The position numbers were made by a program, and so were the translations under genes. The notes under the pieces were generated by a model, which worked only from the letters and a program-made list of their open reading frames with translations, was not told the origin of the DNA and did not search any database. From Gammaproteobacteria bacterium (lineage in GTDB: Bacteria > Pseudomonadota > Gammaproteobacteria > Nevskiales > Nevskiaceae): a stretch of 42,168 bases of DNA. This document shows positions 1-7,478 of this stretch, piece after piece. Where the stretch lies: the NCBI GenBank assembly GCA_028871525.1, contig JAGWMX010000013.1, positions 1 through 42,168 of the forward strand, read 5' to 3'. Within the stretch, counting starts at the first letter, position 1, and every line of letters begins with the position of its first letter.

Positions 1-309
1 GATCCAAAATCGGTAGCTAAGGCAATTCGCCCTATGTTGGAAGGCTACCTTCATCGCCGATTTCCCGGTCTACTTTCCAAAGATTTGCTGTTCGGTCAGG
101 TAGTGGGACTGATACGTGATTCAGCAGCTCCAAGCCCGCTGTACCACGCAAAAAATCTGGTGGATGAACTGAGCGAGATAAATGACTACGCCGGCCAATT
201 CCATCACGATACGAATCTGGACGCAGATACCGCCGTGGTGACAGCGGCCGAACTGAAAACATTCGTAGATCGGGCGTTAGGCGTGGTCCACAGGGGGACG
301 CCGCCATAA
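1..309 (+). CDS. C-terminal end of an AAA-family ATPase of the defence island (5' truncated)
   Basis: The reading frame is open from the first base of the window and ends with TAA at 307-309, so only about 102 C-terminal residues are present. No Walker motif lies in this part. The segment resembles the tail of large AAA ATPases often found beside restriction-modification genes: a helical stretch around LEGYLHRRFPG, then a motif close to NDYAGQFHHDTN and a final helix ELKTFVDRAL. The family call rests on my recognition of that tail and is therefore moderate. An ATG at 34 is internal and should not be taken as the start. The next gene, a methyltransferase, begins 55 bases downstream on the same strand, so the genes probably share a transcript. 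GC is low here (47% by hand count in 61-120), unlike the core genes further right, which fits acquired DNA. Confidence 0.55.
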   Translation, partial: DPKSVAKAIRPMLEGYLHRRFPGLLSKDLLFGQVVGLIRDSAAPSPLYHAKNLVDELSEINDYAGQFHHDTNLDADTAVVTAAELKTFVDRALGVVHRGTPP

Positions 310-364
310 GTTGTTCGCAGTCAAGTTACGCAAACACGACATATCAATCTGGATCAGTTTGCAA

Positions 365-2023
365 ATGGCGAGAAAACAAAAACTCGAACTCACCTGGATC
401 GGGAAGGAGAACCGACCGAAGCTGGAGCCGCGGATTCTGCTGGAGGATCCGGAGAGGTCGTATCACGCCAAGCAGCGGGTGACGGACAAGGACATCTTCG
501 ATAATCGGCTGATCTTCGGCGACAACCTGCTGGCGTTGAAGGCGCTGGAAGCGGAGTTTGCGGGTAAGGTGAAGTGTGTATTCATAGACCCGCCCTACAA
601 CACCGGCAGCGCGTTCACCCATTACGACGACGGGCTTGAGCATTCCATCTGGCTATCCCTGATGCGCGACCGGCTGGAGATCATCCGGCGGCTGCTGTCC
701 GAAGATGGTTCGCTGTGGGTCACCATCGACGACAACGAGGCGCATTATTTGAAGGTGTTGTGCGATGAGGTGTTTGGGCGGGCGAACTTCGTGGCGAATA
801 TGATCTGGGAGAAACGCACGTCGCGTGAGAATCGCCGTATCTTTTCGTTTAACCACGACCACTTACTCGTATACGGAAAAGAGAAGCCTGAGTTTGAGCG
901 TGTCCGAAACCCTTTGGGCCTGAGTGACGAAGTCTTGTCTCGGTACAAAAACCCGGACAATGACCCCCGTGGTCCGTGGCAGTCGGTATCGGCAAATGCA
1001 CAGGCTGGCCACGCAACCCCGAGCCAGTTTTACAAGCTCAAGCTGCCATCAGGCCGCGAAATCGATCCGCCCAAAGGACGTTGCTGGCTGTACACGAAAG
1101 AGCGAATGGAGCAAGAAATCGCCGCTGGGAATATTTGGTTTGGTTCCAATGGCGACAATGCTCCGCGCATCAAGAAGTACCTTCGAGATAACGAGGATAA
1201 AGGGCTGACCCCTGAAACTATCTGGCCTGCGTCAGAAGTCCGCACGAACGATGATGCTAAGAAAGGTTTGCTACAGCTTCTGCCGGATGTGCCTGTTTTC
1301 GATAACCCGAAGCCGGAAGGTCTACTCGAACGAGTTCTTCACATCGCCACCAATCCCGGCGACCTCGTCCTCGACTCCTTCGCTGGCTCCGGCACGACCG
1401 GCGCAGTGGCTCACAAGATGGGCCGCCGCTGGATCATGGTGGAGCTGGGCGAGCACTGCCACACGCACATCATTCCGCGCCTGAAGAAAGTCATTGATGG
1501 GGAAGACCCGGGCGGAATCACCGAGGCCGTGGGCTGGAAAGGCGGCGGAGGGTTTCGCTATTACCGGCTGGCGCCCTCTCTGCTCGAAAAGGACAAGTGG
1601 GGCAACTGGGTGATCTCTCAGCAGTACAACGCCACCATGCTGGCCGAGGCGCTGTGCAAGCTGGAGGGCTTCACCTACGCGCCCAGCGACACGGTGTACT
1701 GGCAGCACGGCCATTCCACCGAGCGCGATTTCATCTACGTCACCACCGCGATGCTCAGCCATGAGCAGTTGCAGCAGCTTTCCGACGAGATGGGGCCGCA
1801 GCGCTCGCTGCTGGTGCTGTGCACCGCCTTCCGCGGCCGGGGCGATTATCCGAACCTGACGGTCAAGAAGATTCCCAAGCAGGTGCTTTCGCGCTGCGAG
1901 TGGGGCAGGGACGATTACAGCCTGCGGGTGGAGACCCTGCCAAAAGCGCCCCCCTCCCCCCAGCCCCCTCCCGCAGGGGGAGGGGGAGATGAGCAGTCGG
2001 GGCAGCAGGCACTGGAGCTGTAA
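365..2023 (+). CDS. Type III restriction-modification DNA methyltransferase (Mod), beta-class N6-adenine
   Basis: This 552-residue protein should methylate adenine in a short asymmetric recognition site and provide sequence specificity for the Res subunit encoded at 3796. The catalytic motif DPPYNT lies near residue 75 and the AdoMet-binding motif DSFAGSGTTG near residue 337. That order, catalytic before binding, defines the beta class used by type III Mod proteins. The roughly 260 residues between them would hold the target-recognition domain. I chose ATG at 365 because the MARKQK start precedes the first conserved sequence; a TTG at 311 would add 18 residues of unlikely sequence. The last about 25 residues (Pro/Gly-rich, PPSPQPPPAGGGGDE) are encoded by a palindromic C-rich/G-rich element that looks inserted. 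GC rises sharply from about 45-55% before position 1330 to about 70% after it. A stand-alone orphan methyltransferase is less likely, given res downstream. Confidence 0.9.
   Translation: MARKQKLELTWIGKENRPKLEPRILLEDPERSYHAKQRVTDKDIFDNRLIFGDNLLALKALEAEFAGKVKCVFIDPPYNTGSAFTHYDDGLEHSIWLSLMRDRLEIIRRLLSEDGSLWVTIDDNEAHYLKVLCDEVFGRANFVANMIWEKRTSRENRRIFSFNHDHLLVYGKEKPEFERVRNPLGLSDEVLSRYKNPDNDPRGPWQSVSANAQAGHATPSQFYKLKLPSGREIDPPKGRCWLYTKERMEQEIAAGNIWFGSNGDNAPRIKKYLRDNEDKGLTPETIWPASEVRTNDDAKKGLLQLLPDVPVFDNPKPEGLLERVLHIATNPGDLVLDSFAGSGTTGAVAHKMGRRWIMVELGEHCHTHIIPRLKKVIDGEDPGGITEAVGWKGGGGFRYYRLAPSLLEKDKWGNWVISQQYNATMLAEALCKLEGFTYAPSDTVYWQHGHSTERDFIYVTTAMLSHEQLQQLSDEMGPQRSLLVLCTAFRGRGDYPNLTVKKIPKQVLSRCEWGRDDYSLRVETLPKAPPSPQPPPAGGGGDEQSGQQALEL
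1949..1986. repeat. C-rich/G-rich palindromic element within the 3' end of mod
   Basis: Two C6 runs (1949-1954 and 1956-1961, split by a T) are followed by a perfect inverted repeat, CCCCCTCCC at 1964-1972 against GGGAGGGGG at 1978-1986, with a 5-base loop. It is translated in frame as the Pro/Gly-rich tail of Mod. It resembles the dispersed C-rich palindromes common between genes in high-GC proteobacteria. A hairpin here, just before the next start at 2029, could affect coupling of mod to the downstream gene. Confidence 0.7.
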
Positions 2024-2028
2024 TCCGC

Positions 2029-3711
2029 ATGGACCTGGCCGCACTCAAGGTGCTGATTGCAGGTGGCGAATCGCTCACGCTGGAATTCAAGAGCGAGCGG
2101 CGTGAGCGGTTAAATGACCGCGATTTGGTCGAGGCTGTGGTTTGCCTTACCAATGCACAAGGCGGGTGGTTGCTGGTCGGGGTGGAGAACGACGGCCGGA
2201 TCAGCGGCTCACGCCTTCGACATGACGGCAATACCGATGCGGCACGCCTGCAGGCGCTGATTCGCAGCCGCACGGTTCCGGGCGTCGAGGTGGGCGTGGA
2301 GCTGGTCACGGCTCCAGAGGGGCAGGTGCTTTGCCTGAACGTACCGCGCGCCAACACCGTGGTGTCAACATCGGACGGTGTGTGCCTGCGCCGGGTCATG
2401 GCCGGTCACGGGCCGGCGTGCGAGCCGTATTTCCCGCATCAACAGGCCGGACGGCATGCCGCGCTCGGCGCGGAGGATTTTTCGGCGGGACTTTGCCAGG
2501 AAGCCGGCTGGCGCGCGCTCGATCCCTTGCAGTTCGAGCGGGCGCGACAACTGATCGCCGCGCTGCGCGGTGACACGACGCTGCTGGACCTCGATGATCG
2601 CGAGATGGCCAAGGCGCTCCAGGTGGTGGAAACGCAGGGTGACGATCTGGTGCCCACCATGGCGGGTTTGCTGCTGTTTGGCCGACAGGCTGAGCTTGAG
2701 CGGTATTTGCCGACCCACGAGGCAGCGTTTCAGGTGCTGACCGCTGACGCTGATGTGCGGGTCAATGATTTCTTCCGGCAACCTTTGCTGGAATTGTCCG
2801 AGCTGATTCTGGCGCGGTTTGATGCGCGGGTGCAGGAACGCGAGATTCAGGTGGGATTGATCCGCGTTCCGGTGCCGGACTACTCCCGCGGCGCCTTCCG
2901 TGAGGCTTTGCTGAATGCCCTGTTCCATCGCGACTACCGCCGCATGGCGGCGGTCTATGTGCAGTGGCATCCAGACCGTCTGGAACTGAGCAGTCCGGGT
3001 GGCTTCCCGGAGGGCGTGACGCCGGCCAACATTCTGGTGCATGAGCCTTTGCCCAGGAATGCGCGGCTGTATGCCGCAGCCAAGCGCATCGGTCTGGTGG
3101 AGCAGACGGGCCGCGGGGTGGACAAGGTCTATCTCGGCCAGCTCCGCTATGGGCGGCCTGCACCTGACTATTCACGCTCTGATGCAACCGGCGTGCGGCT
3201 GACGTTGCGCGGAGGTCAGGAGTCCCTGAATTTCGCAGCGCTGGTCTTTGAGCGGGAGCGACAGCGCGGACCATTGACTGTGGATCAGATGATCGTGCTG
3301 AATCGTTTGTTCCATGAACGCCGGATCACATCCGACGAGGTCGCGGCCGATATACAGCGGTCCGTCGCGGAAGCGCGGGCCGTGCTTGAGCGGTTGATGG
3401 AGGAGGGCTTGGTTGAGGCGCGCGGAGAAGGGCGCGGGAGGGCCTATCACCTTGCCGCCCGTCTCTATAGCGCGACGGGTCAACCGGAAGCTTATGTCAG
3501 AGTGCATGGCCTGGAGCCGCTGCGCCAGGAAGCACTCGTCGAGGAATACGTGCGGGCTCATGGCAGCATCCGGCGCGCCAAGGTGGCAGAGCTTTGCGGG
3601 CTTTCGGAACGGCAAGCCACCCTGTTGCTCAAAAAGATGGTGGGCAAGGGCAAGCTTTTGCCTAAGGGAGAACGAAAATCAAGGACTTACGTTGCCCCCG
3701 GAACCGCCTAG
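2029..3711 (+). CDS. AlbA_2 (Schlafen-like) and RecG-C-like ATP-binding protein between mod and res
   Basis: A 560-residue cytoplasmic protein. Residues about 14-130 match the AlbA_2/Schlafen-AlbA fold, with the typical LEFKSE start and a GGxLLVGVxNDG strand-turn. Around residues 290-350 is a GHKL-like ATP-binding region, with REALLNALFHRDY then LSSPGGFPEGV and QTGRGVDKVY, as in proteins often labelled RecG-like transcriptional regulators. The C-terminal about 130 residues look like two winged-helix units (DEVAADIQRSVAEARAVLERL and RAKVAELCGLSERQATLLLKKM). The ATG at 2029 lies 5 bases after the mod stop. Proteins of this architecture are frequently encoded between type III mod and res; whether they regulate the system or act as an effector is not known. 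A true RecG helicase is excluded because no helicase motor is present. Confidence 0.85.
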   Translation: MDLAALKVLIAGGESLTLEFKSERRERLNDRDLVEAVVCLTNAQGGWLLVGVENDGRISGSRLRHDGNTDAARLQALIRSRTVPGVEVGVELVTAPEGQVLCLNVPRANTVVSTSDGVCLRRVMAGHGPACEPYFPHQQAGRHAALGAEDFSAGLCQEAGWRALDPLQFERARQLIAALRGDTTLLDLDDREMAKALQVVETQGDDLVPTMAGLLLFGRQAELERYLPTHEAAFQVLTADADVRVNDFFRQPLLELSELILARFDARVQEREIQVGLIRVPVPDYSRGAFREALLNALFHRDYRRMAAVYVQWHPDRLELSSPGGFPEGVTPANILVHEPLPRNARLYAAAKRIGLVEQTGRGVDKVYLGQLRYGRPAPDYSRSDATGVRLTLRGGQESLNFAALVFERERQRGPLTVDQMIVLNRLFHERRITSDEVAADIQRSVAEARAVLERLMEEGLVEARGEGRGRAYHLAARLYSATGQPEAYVRVHGLEPLRQEALVEEYVRAHGSIRRAKVAELCGLSERQATLLLKKMVGKGKLLPKGERKSRTYVAPGTA

Positions 3712-3730
3712 GAACATCGTTATGGCCCTG

Positions 3731-3760
3731 TTATGGACGTTTATGGACGCTTATGGACGT
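3731..3760 (+). repeat. Three tandem 10-bp repeats upstream of res
   Basis: The decamer TTATGGACGT occurs at 3731-3740, TTATGGACGC at 3741-3750 and TTATGGACGT again at 3751-3760, head to tail, in the 84-base gap before res. The half-copy TTATGGCCCTG precedes it at 3719-3729. Ten bases is close to one helical turn, which would put each copy on the same DNA face. It could be a repressor-binding array or a slippage-prone tract that alters promoter spacing. It is not inside either flanking coding region. Confidence 0.8.
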
Positions 3761-3795
3761 CTGCCAGTGAGTGGAATCAGTAGAGGGCCGCCCGC

Positions 3796-6480
3796 ATGAA
3801 CCGCCACGTCAACGCCATCGCTGGACGGCTGTCCCTGCGGCCGCCGCAGCGGCATTCGCTTGAGTTGCTGGACCGGGTGACGGAAATACTGCCGCCGGTC
3901 AAGGGCGCGGACGTGGCGGCGGCGCTGGAGGTGATCCGCAGCGAGTTTCCGTCCGTCACCGACTTCGAGCGGGAGTTCCCCTCGCTGTGCTTTGCGTTGG
4001 CCACCGGCGTGGGCAAGACGCGGCTGATGGGCGCCTTCATCAGCTATCTGCACCTGGCGCACAGCATCAACAATTTCTTCGTGCTGGCGCCCAATCTCAC
4101 CATCTACAACAAGCTCATCGCCGACTTCACGCCCAACACGCCGAAGTATGTGTTCAAGGGCATTGCCGAGTTCGCGGTCAACCCGCCGGCGATCATCACC
4201 GGCGATAACTACGACCAGCGCGACCCGACCAGCGGCCTTCTCTTTGGCGGGGTGCGCGTCAATATCTTCAACATTTCGAAGATCAACTCCGAGGTGCGCG
4301 GCGGCCGGGCGCCGCGCATCAAACGGCTGTCCGAGTACATCGGCGAAAGCTACTTCGACTACCTGGCCGGGCTGCCGGACCTGGTGCTGCTGATGGACGA
4401 GTCGCACCGCTACCGGGCCAGCGCGGGGCTGCGCGCCATCAACGAACTCAAGCCCATTCTCGGCCTGGAACTGACCGCCACGCCCTTCGTGGAAACCAGC
4501 CGTGGCGCGAACCAGTTCAAGAACGTGATCTACGACTACCCGCTGGGCCGCGCCATGGCTGACGGCTTCGTCAAAGAGCCGGCGGTGGTCACGCGCAAGA
4601 ATTTCGACCCCAGGGGCATGTCGGCGGAGGAGATCGAGCGGTTGAAGCTGGAAGACGGCCTGCGCCTGCATGAGAGCGTGAAGGTGGAGCTGGAAACCTA
4701 CGCGCGCGAAACCGGCAAACCGATCGTGAAACCGTTTCTGCTGGTGATCGCGCGTGACACCACGCACGCCAGTCAGTTGCTGCAGTTGATTCAGTCTGAA
4801 ACCTTCTTCGAGGGCCGCTACAAGGACAAGGTTATCCAGGTGGACTCCAGCAAGACCGGCGCCGAAGAAGAGGAAATGATTGCGCGGCTGCTGAAGGTCG
4901 AGCATGGCGACGAGCCGACTGAGATCGTGATTCACGTCAACATGCTGAAAGAAGGCTGGGACGTGACCAACCTGTACACCATCGTGCCGCTGCGCGCGGC
5001 CAATGCGCGCATCCTGATCGAGCAGTCCATCGGCCGTGGCCTGCGCCTGCCCTATGGCCGGCGCACCGGAGTGATGGCGGTGGACCGGCTCAACATCGTG
5101 GCGCACGATCGGTTCCAGGAAATCATCGACGAGGCCAGCAAGCCGGGCTCGCCAATCCGCATGCAGTCCGTGGTTCTGGATGAGGGGCAACTGGCGCAGA
5201 AGGTGGGAACCGTAGTCTCGCAGCCGCAGTTGGCCAACCAGTTGGGGCTGCAACCGCCGCAGATGAGCGGCAGCACCGTGGTGACGGGGCAGAAACAGCT
5301 GTCGCCGTTCAAGACGCCGCAGGAACAGCAGGTGGCGCAGACGGCCTGGGACGTGATCCGTTCCCTGGAGAGTCAGCCGCAGACCGTGCCGACGCTCGAA
5401 CACCTGAAACGGCCGGAAGTGCAGGCCGCCATCGTCAAGGCGGTGGAGGAGCAGTACCGGCCGGCGCAGATGGAGCTGGAAGGCGTATCGGAGAAGCCCG
5501 ATGTTGCGGCCGTGGTGGCCAAGACGGTGGAATTGGTTACCGAGAAATCCATCGGCATTCCACGCATTCTGGTTGTGCCAAGAGGCGAGGTACGCTCAGG
5601 CTTCAAACCGTTCAAGCTCGATCTTGGTGCGCTCAAATACCCGCCCGTGTCGGATGAGCTGTGGGTCCAGTTCCTGCGTACCGGCGGTACGCAGGTGCTG
5701 GCCCTGGGACGGGGCGGCGTGGACGAAGCCCGTCTGGAAGACTACGTGGTGGCTGGACTGGTGGATTTCGACGACATCTCCTACGACGACCACGCGGAGC
5801 TGCTCTACGACCTTGCAGGCCAGACGGTGCGGCATCTGCGCGGTTATCTGTCGGAAGACGATGCGCGCAAGGTGTTGCGCACCTACCAGCGCGATATCGC
5901 ACGGCTGATCCATGCGCAGATGCAGGCGCATTACTGGGAAGATGCCGCCGGGTATGAAGTGAAGGTGAACAAGGGCTATGCGGAGCTGAAGTCCAGCGCC
6001 TATACCCACTCCTTGCAGGAACAGCCGATGGACTATCGCGTGGCGCCGGCTGACAAGAGCAACATGCCGAAGTATCTGTTCGGCGGCTTCCACCGTTGCT
6101 TGTACGAGGTCGAGAAATTCGCTTCGGATGCCGAGCGGATTCTGGCTGTGGTTCTGGACCGCGACGCCAGCAAGTGGTTCAAGCCGGCCAAAGGCCAGTT
6201 CCAGATTGTTTACCGCGATGGCGCCGCTCACCCGGAGTACCAGCCGGACTTCGTGGCCGAAACCGCCGATGCGATTTACATGCTGGAGCCCAAGATGCGC
6301 AGCCAGATGGAAGATCCCAGCGTCCTGGCAAAGAAGGAAGCCGCCATGCAGTGGTGCGCCCACGCTACCGATTACGCTCGGACCAATGGCGGCAAGCCTT
6401 GGCGCTATGTGCTGATCCCGCACGACGCCATTGCCGACAACATGACCCTCAAAGGGCTTGTGGAGCGGTACGCCTGCTGA
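3796..6480 (+). CDS. Type III restriction endonuclease subunit Res (SF2 helicase plus PD-(D/E)xK nuclease)
   Basis: An 894-residue motor-nuclease that with Mod would translocate or slide on DNA and cleave unmodified DNA. The Walker A motif ATGVGKTRL sits at about residues 69-77 and the Walker B/DEAH-type box MDESHRY near 201. Helicase motif III is seen as LTATP, and the C-terminal RecA lobe has EGWDVTNLYTIVPLR and QSIGRGLRLPYG. The nuclease domain near the C-terminus shows QPDFVAETADAIYMLEPKM, giving Pro817-Asp818 and Glu831-x-Lys833, the expected PD-(D/E)xK catalytic set. The start ATG gives MNRHVNAIAGRLSLRPPQ, typical of the family. All key motifs are intact, so the enzyme is probably active. 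It is slightly shorter than the classic EcoP15I type. A REP-like element follows the stop codon directly. Confidence 0.92.
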   Translation: MNRHVNAIAGRLSLRPPQRHSLELLDRVTEILPPVKGADVAAALEVIRSEFPSVTDFEREFPSLCFALATGVGKTRLMGAFISYLHLAHSINNFFVLAPNLTIYNKLIADFTPNTPKYVFKGIAEFAVNPPAIITGDNYDQRDPTSGLLFGGVRVNIFNISKINSEVRGGRAPRIKRLSEYIGESYFDYLAGLPDLVLLMDESHRYRASAGLRAINELKPILGLELTATPFVETSRGANQFKNVIYDYPLGRAMADGFVKEPAVVTRKNFDPRGMSAEEIERLKLEDGLRLHESVKVELETYARETGKPIVKPFLLVIARDTTHASQLLQLIQSETFFEGRYKDKVIQVDSSKTGAEEEEMIARLLKVEHGDEPTEIVIHVNMLKEGWDVTNLYTIVPLRAANARILIEQSIGRGLRLPYGRRTGVMAVDRLNIVAHDRFQEIIDEASKPGSPIRMQSVVLDEGQLAQKVGTVVSQPQLANQLGLQPPQMSGSTVVTGQKQLSPFKTPQEQQVAQTAWDVIRSLESQPQTVPTLEHLKRPEVQAAIVKAVEEQYRPAQMELEGVSEKPDVAAVVAKTVELVTEKSIGIPRILVVPRGEVRSGFKPFKLDLGALKYPPVSDELWVQFLRTGGTQVLALGRGGVDEARLEDYVVAGLVDFDDISYDDHAELLYDLAGQTVRHLRGYLSEDDARKVLRTYQRDIARLIHAQMQAHYWEDAAGYEVKVNKGYAELKSSAYTHSLQEQPMDYRVAPADKSNMPKYLFGGFHRCLYEVEKFASDAERILAVVLDRDASKWFKPAKGQFQIVYRDGAAHPEYQPDFVAETADAIYMLEPKMRSQMEDPSVLAKKEAAMQWCAHATDYARTNGGKPWRYVLIPHDAIADNMTLKGLVERYAC

Positions 6481-6487
6481 ACGCGAA

Positions 6488-6541
6488 GCGGTGTAGGCGC
6501 GGGTCAGGTTGATCGCGGGCATGGCCCGCTCCTACAGCCGC
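6488..6541. repeat. REP-type palindrome after res
   Basis: Outer arms GCGG-TGTAGG (6488-6497) and CCTACAGCCGC (6531-6541) pair with one bulged base. Inner arms GCGGGC (6515-6520) and GCCCGC (6524-6529) form a tight hairpin. Read on the minus strand this gives TGTAGGAGCGGGC, the hallmark of REP elements in Pseudomonas- and Xanthomonas-like genomes. It lies at the right edge of the restriction island. Confidence 0.8.
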
Positions 6542-6549
6542 TCTAACAA

Positions 6550-6607
6550 CGCGAAGCCGCCAAGGTAGCAAAAAATTTGTATTTTTCATTTCCTTCGCGG
6601 CTTCGCG
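6550..6607. repeat. Long inverted repeat with AT-rich loop
   Basis: The left arm 6550-6565 (CGCGAAGCCGCCAAGG) and right arm 6592-6607 (CCTTCGCGGCTTCGCG) are complementary at 15 of 16 positions and are separated by a 26-base AT-rich loop containing AAAAAATTTG and TATTTTTC. It lies between the convergent ends of res (plus strand) and a hydrolase gene (minus strand), so it could act as a bidirectional terminator or be a second REP-like element. Confidence 0.7.
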
Positions 6608-6636
6608 CGAAACCATTGTGCAACAGCGACTAAGTA

Positions 6637-7167
6637 CTAAGCCTGCGCCGGCACGCGCAGCAGCAAGTGATCGAACAGCATCGCCAGCATTTCGAGCTGA
6701 TCGTTGAGGTCGTGGCCCGAGTTCAGTACCTGCAGCGCCACCTGCCGCGGCTGGGCGTAGCGCGGGATGCGCTCGACCTGGACGATGTCGTCGCGCCAGC
6801 CTTGCACCACCATCGTTAGCGGCGGATGCCAGGTCGGTTCCTCGTCGAAGCCGGGGAAATACAGCGCCGGCGCCATCAGGAACAGGGCCTGCGGCTTCAG
6901 TTCCGCCGCAGCCTGCGCCGCCACGTAACCGCCCATGCTGGAGCCGACCAGCACCAGTGACCGACCTGCCTGCGGGTGCAGCGTTTCGAGCTGACGCAAT
7001 CGCGCCCGCGCGTCGTGGGTGTGGCTATAATCCGCGCTGATCACGGCGAAGCCGTGCGCCCGGCGAAGCCGTGCGCCCGCGCAACCTCCGCCAGATGTGT
7101 AATCTTGGTGCCCCACGGGCCGCTGTCCTTGGCCGTGCGCGAAGCACACCAGTCGTTCCGGAGTCAT
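6637..7167 (-). CDS. Small alpha/beta hydrolase carrying a compensated double frameshift
   Basis: A 176-residue alpha/beta-hydrolase-fold protein. Strand 1 ends in LVCFAHG, the nucleophile elbow is VGSSMGGYVAA, and a late Asp (QGWRDDIVQ) and His (NSGHDLND) can complete a triad. The start ATG at 7167 gives MTPERLVCFAHG; an in-frame extension to 7272 has no family features. Residues 13-36 are abnormal (QGQRPVGHQDYTSGGG and on). Reading one base out of frame there gives KDSGPWGTKITHLAEVARAHGF, which looks like the normal family loop after HG. The cause is an apparent extra base at 7131-7132 plus a 17-base tandem duplication at 7045-7078; the total of 18 bases restores the frame. The loop near the active site is therefore scrambled, and activity is doubtful even though the frame is open. 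The substrate is unknown. Confidence 0.75.
   Translation of the reverse strand: MTPERLVCFAHGQGQRPVGHQDYTSGGGCAGARLRRAHGFAVISADYSHTHDARARLRQLETLHPQAGRSLVLVGSSMGGYVAAQAAAELKPQALFLMAPALYFPGFDEEPTWHPPLTMVVQGWRDDIVQVERIPRYAQPRQVALQVLNSGHDLNDQLEMLAMLFDHLLLRVPAQA
7045..7078. repeat. 17-bp tandem duplication inside the hydrolase gene
   Basis: Two perfect head-to-tail copies of GGCGAAGCCGTGCGCCC occupy 7045-7061 and 7062-7078. Inside the minus-strand hydrolase gene they add 17 bases. Together with one extra base at 7131-7132 they return the gene to its original frame. Confidence 0.95.
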
Positions 7168-7211
7168 CTGCAAGTCTTTTCGCGGCGCGTCGAAGAGGTT
7201 TTGAATCACGC

Positions 7212-7478
7212 ATGGTAGGCAGAAACACCGATAAGGCGCAGGGGCAGCCGCCGCTGCACATCGAGCTTTCACTGCGCTTCGTGTTCGGCCCCGGCTCCGG
7301 CGAAGCGGTCCAGGTGTTTGATGCCGTGCCGGTGCCCTTGGTCGGCAGCGTGTTTCAGGCGCGCGATCGTATCGCCCGCGGGTTTACCCGGACGTTGCTG
7401 AAAGCGGGGTTGACGCAGCCCAGGGTTTTGACGGAGCTGCTGCCGCTGCTGGCTCGCCGCAAACGCGGGGCGCAGTGA
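7212..7478 (+). CDS. Small hypothetical protein, 88 residues
   Basis: I do not recognise this protein. It starts MVGRNTDKAQGQ at ATG 7212, has a hydrophobic centre (IELSLRFVFGPGSGEAVQVFDAVPVPLVG) and ends in a basic helix (LLARRKRGAQ). There is no signal peptide and no clear transmembrane segment. Its stop codon overlaps the GTG candidate start of the flavin reductase gene by 4 bases, which suggests translational coupling and is the main reason to believe the gene is real. It is divergent from the hydrolase gene whose start lies at 7167, so the 44 bases between them should hold both promoters, but no clear -10 or -35 box is visible. Confidence 0.5.
   Translation: MVGRNTDKAQGQPPLHIELSLRFVFGPGSGEAVQVFDAVPVPLVGSVFQARDRIARGFTRTLLKAGLTQPRVLTELLPLLARRKRGAQ

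Noticed and set aside
3751-5403. 550-codon open reading frame antisense to res
   Set aside because: No motif, biased composition, and res has complete helicase and nuclease motifs in the same place.
1-6480. BREX or DISARM defence system
   Set aside because: No PglZ phosphatase, BrxL protease, DrmA/DrmB or phospholipase D gene; the gene set is mod plus res of type III.
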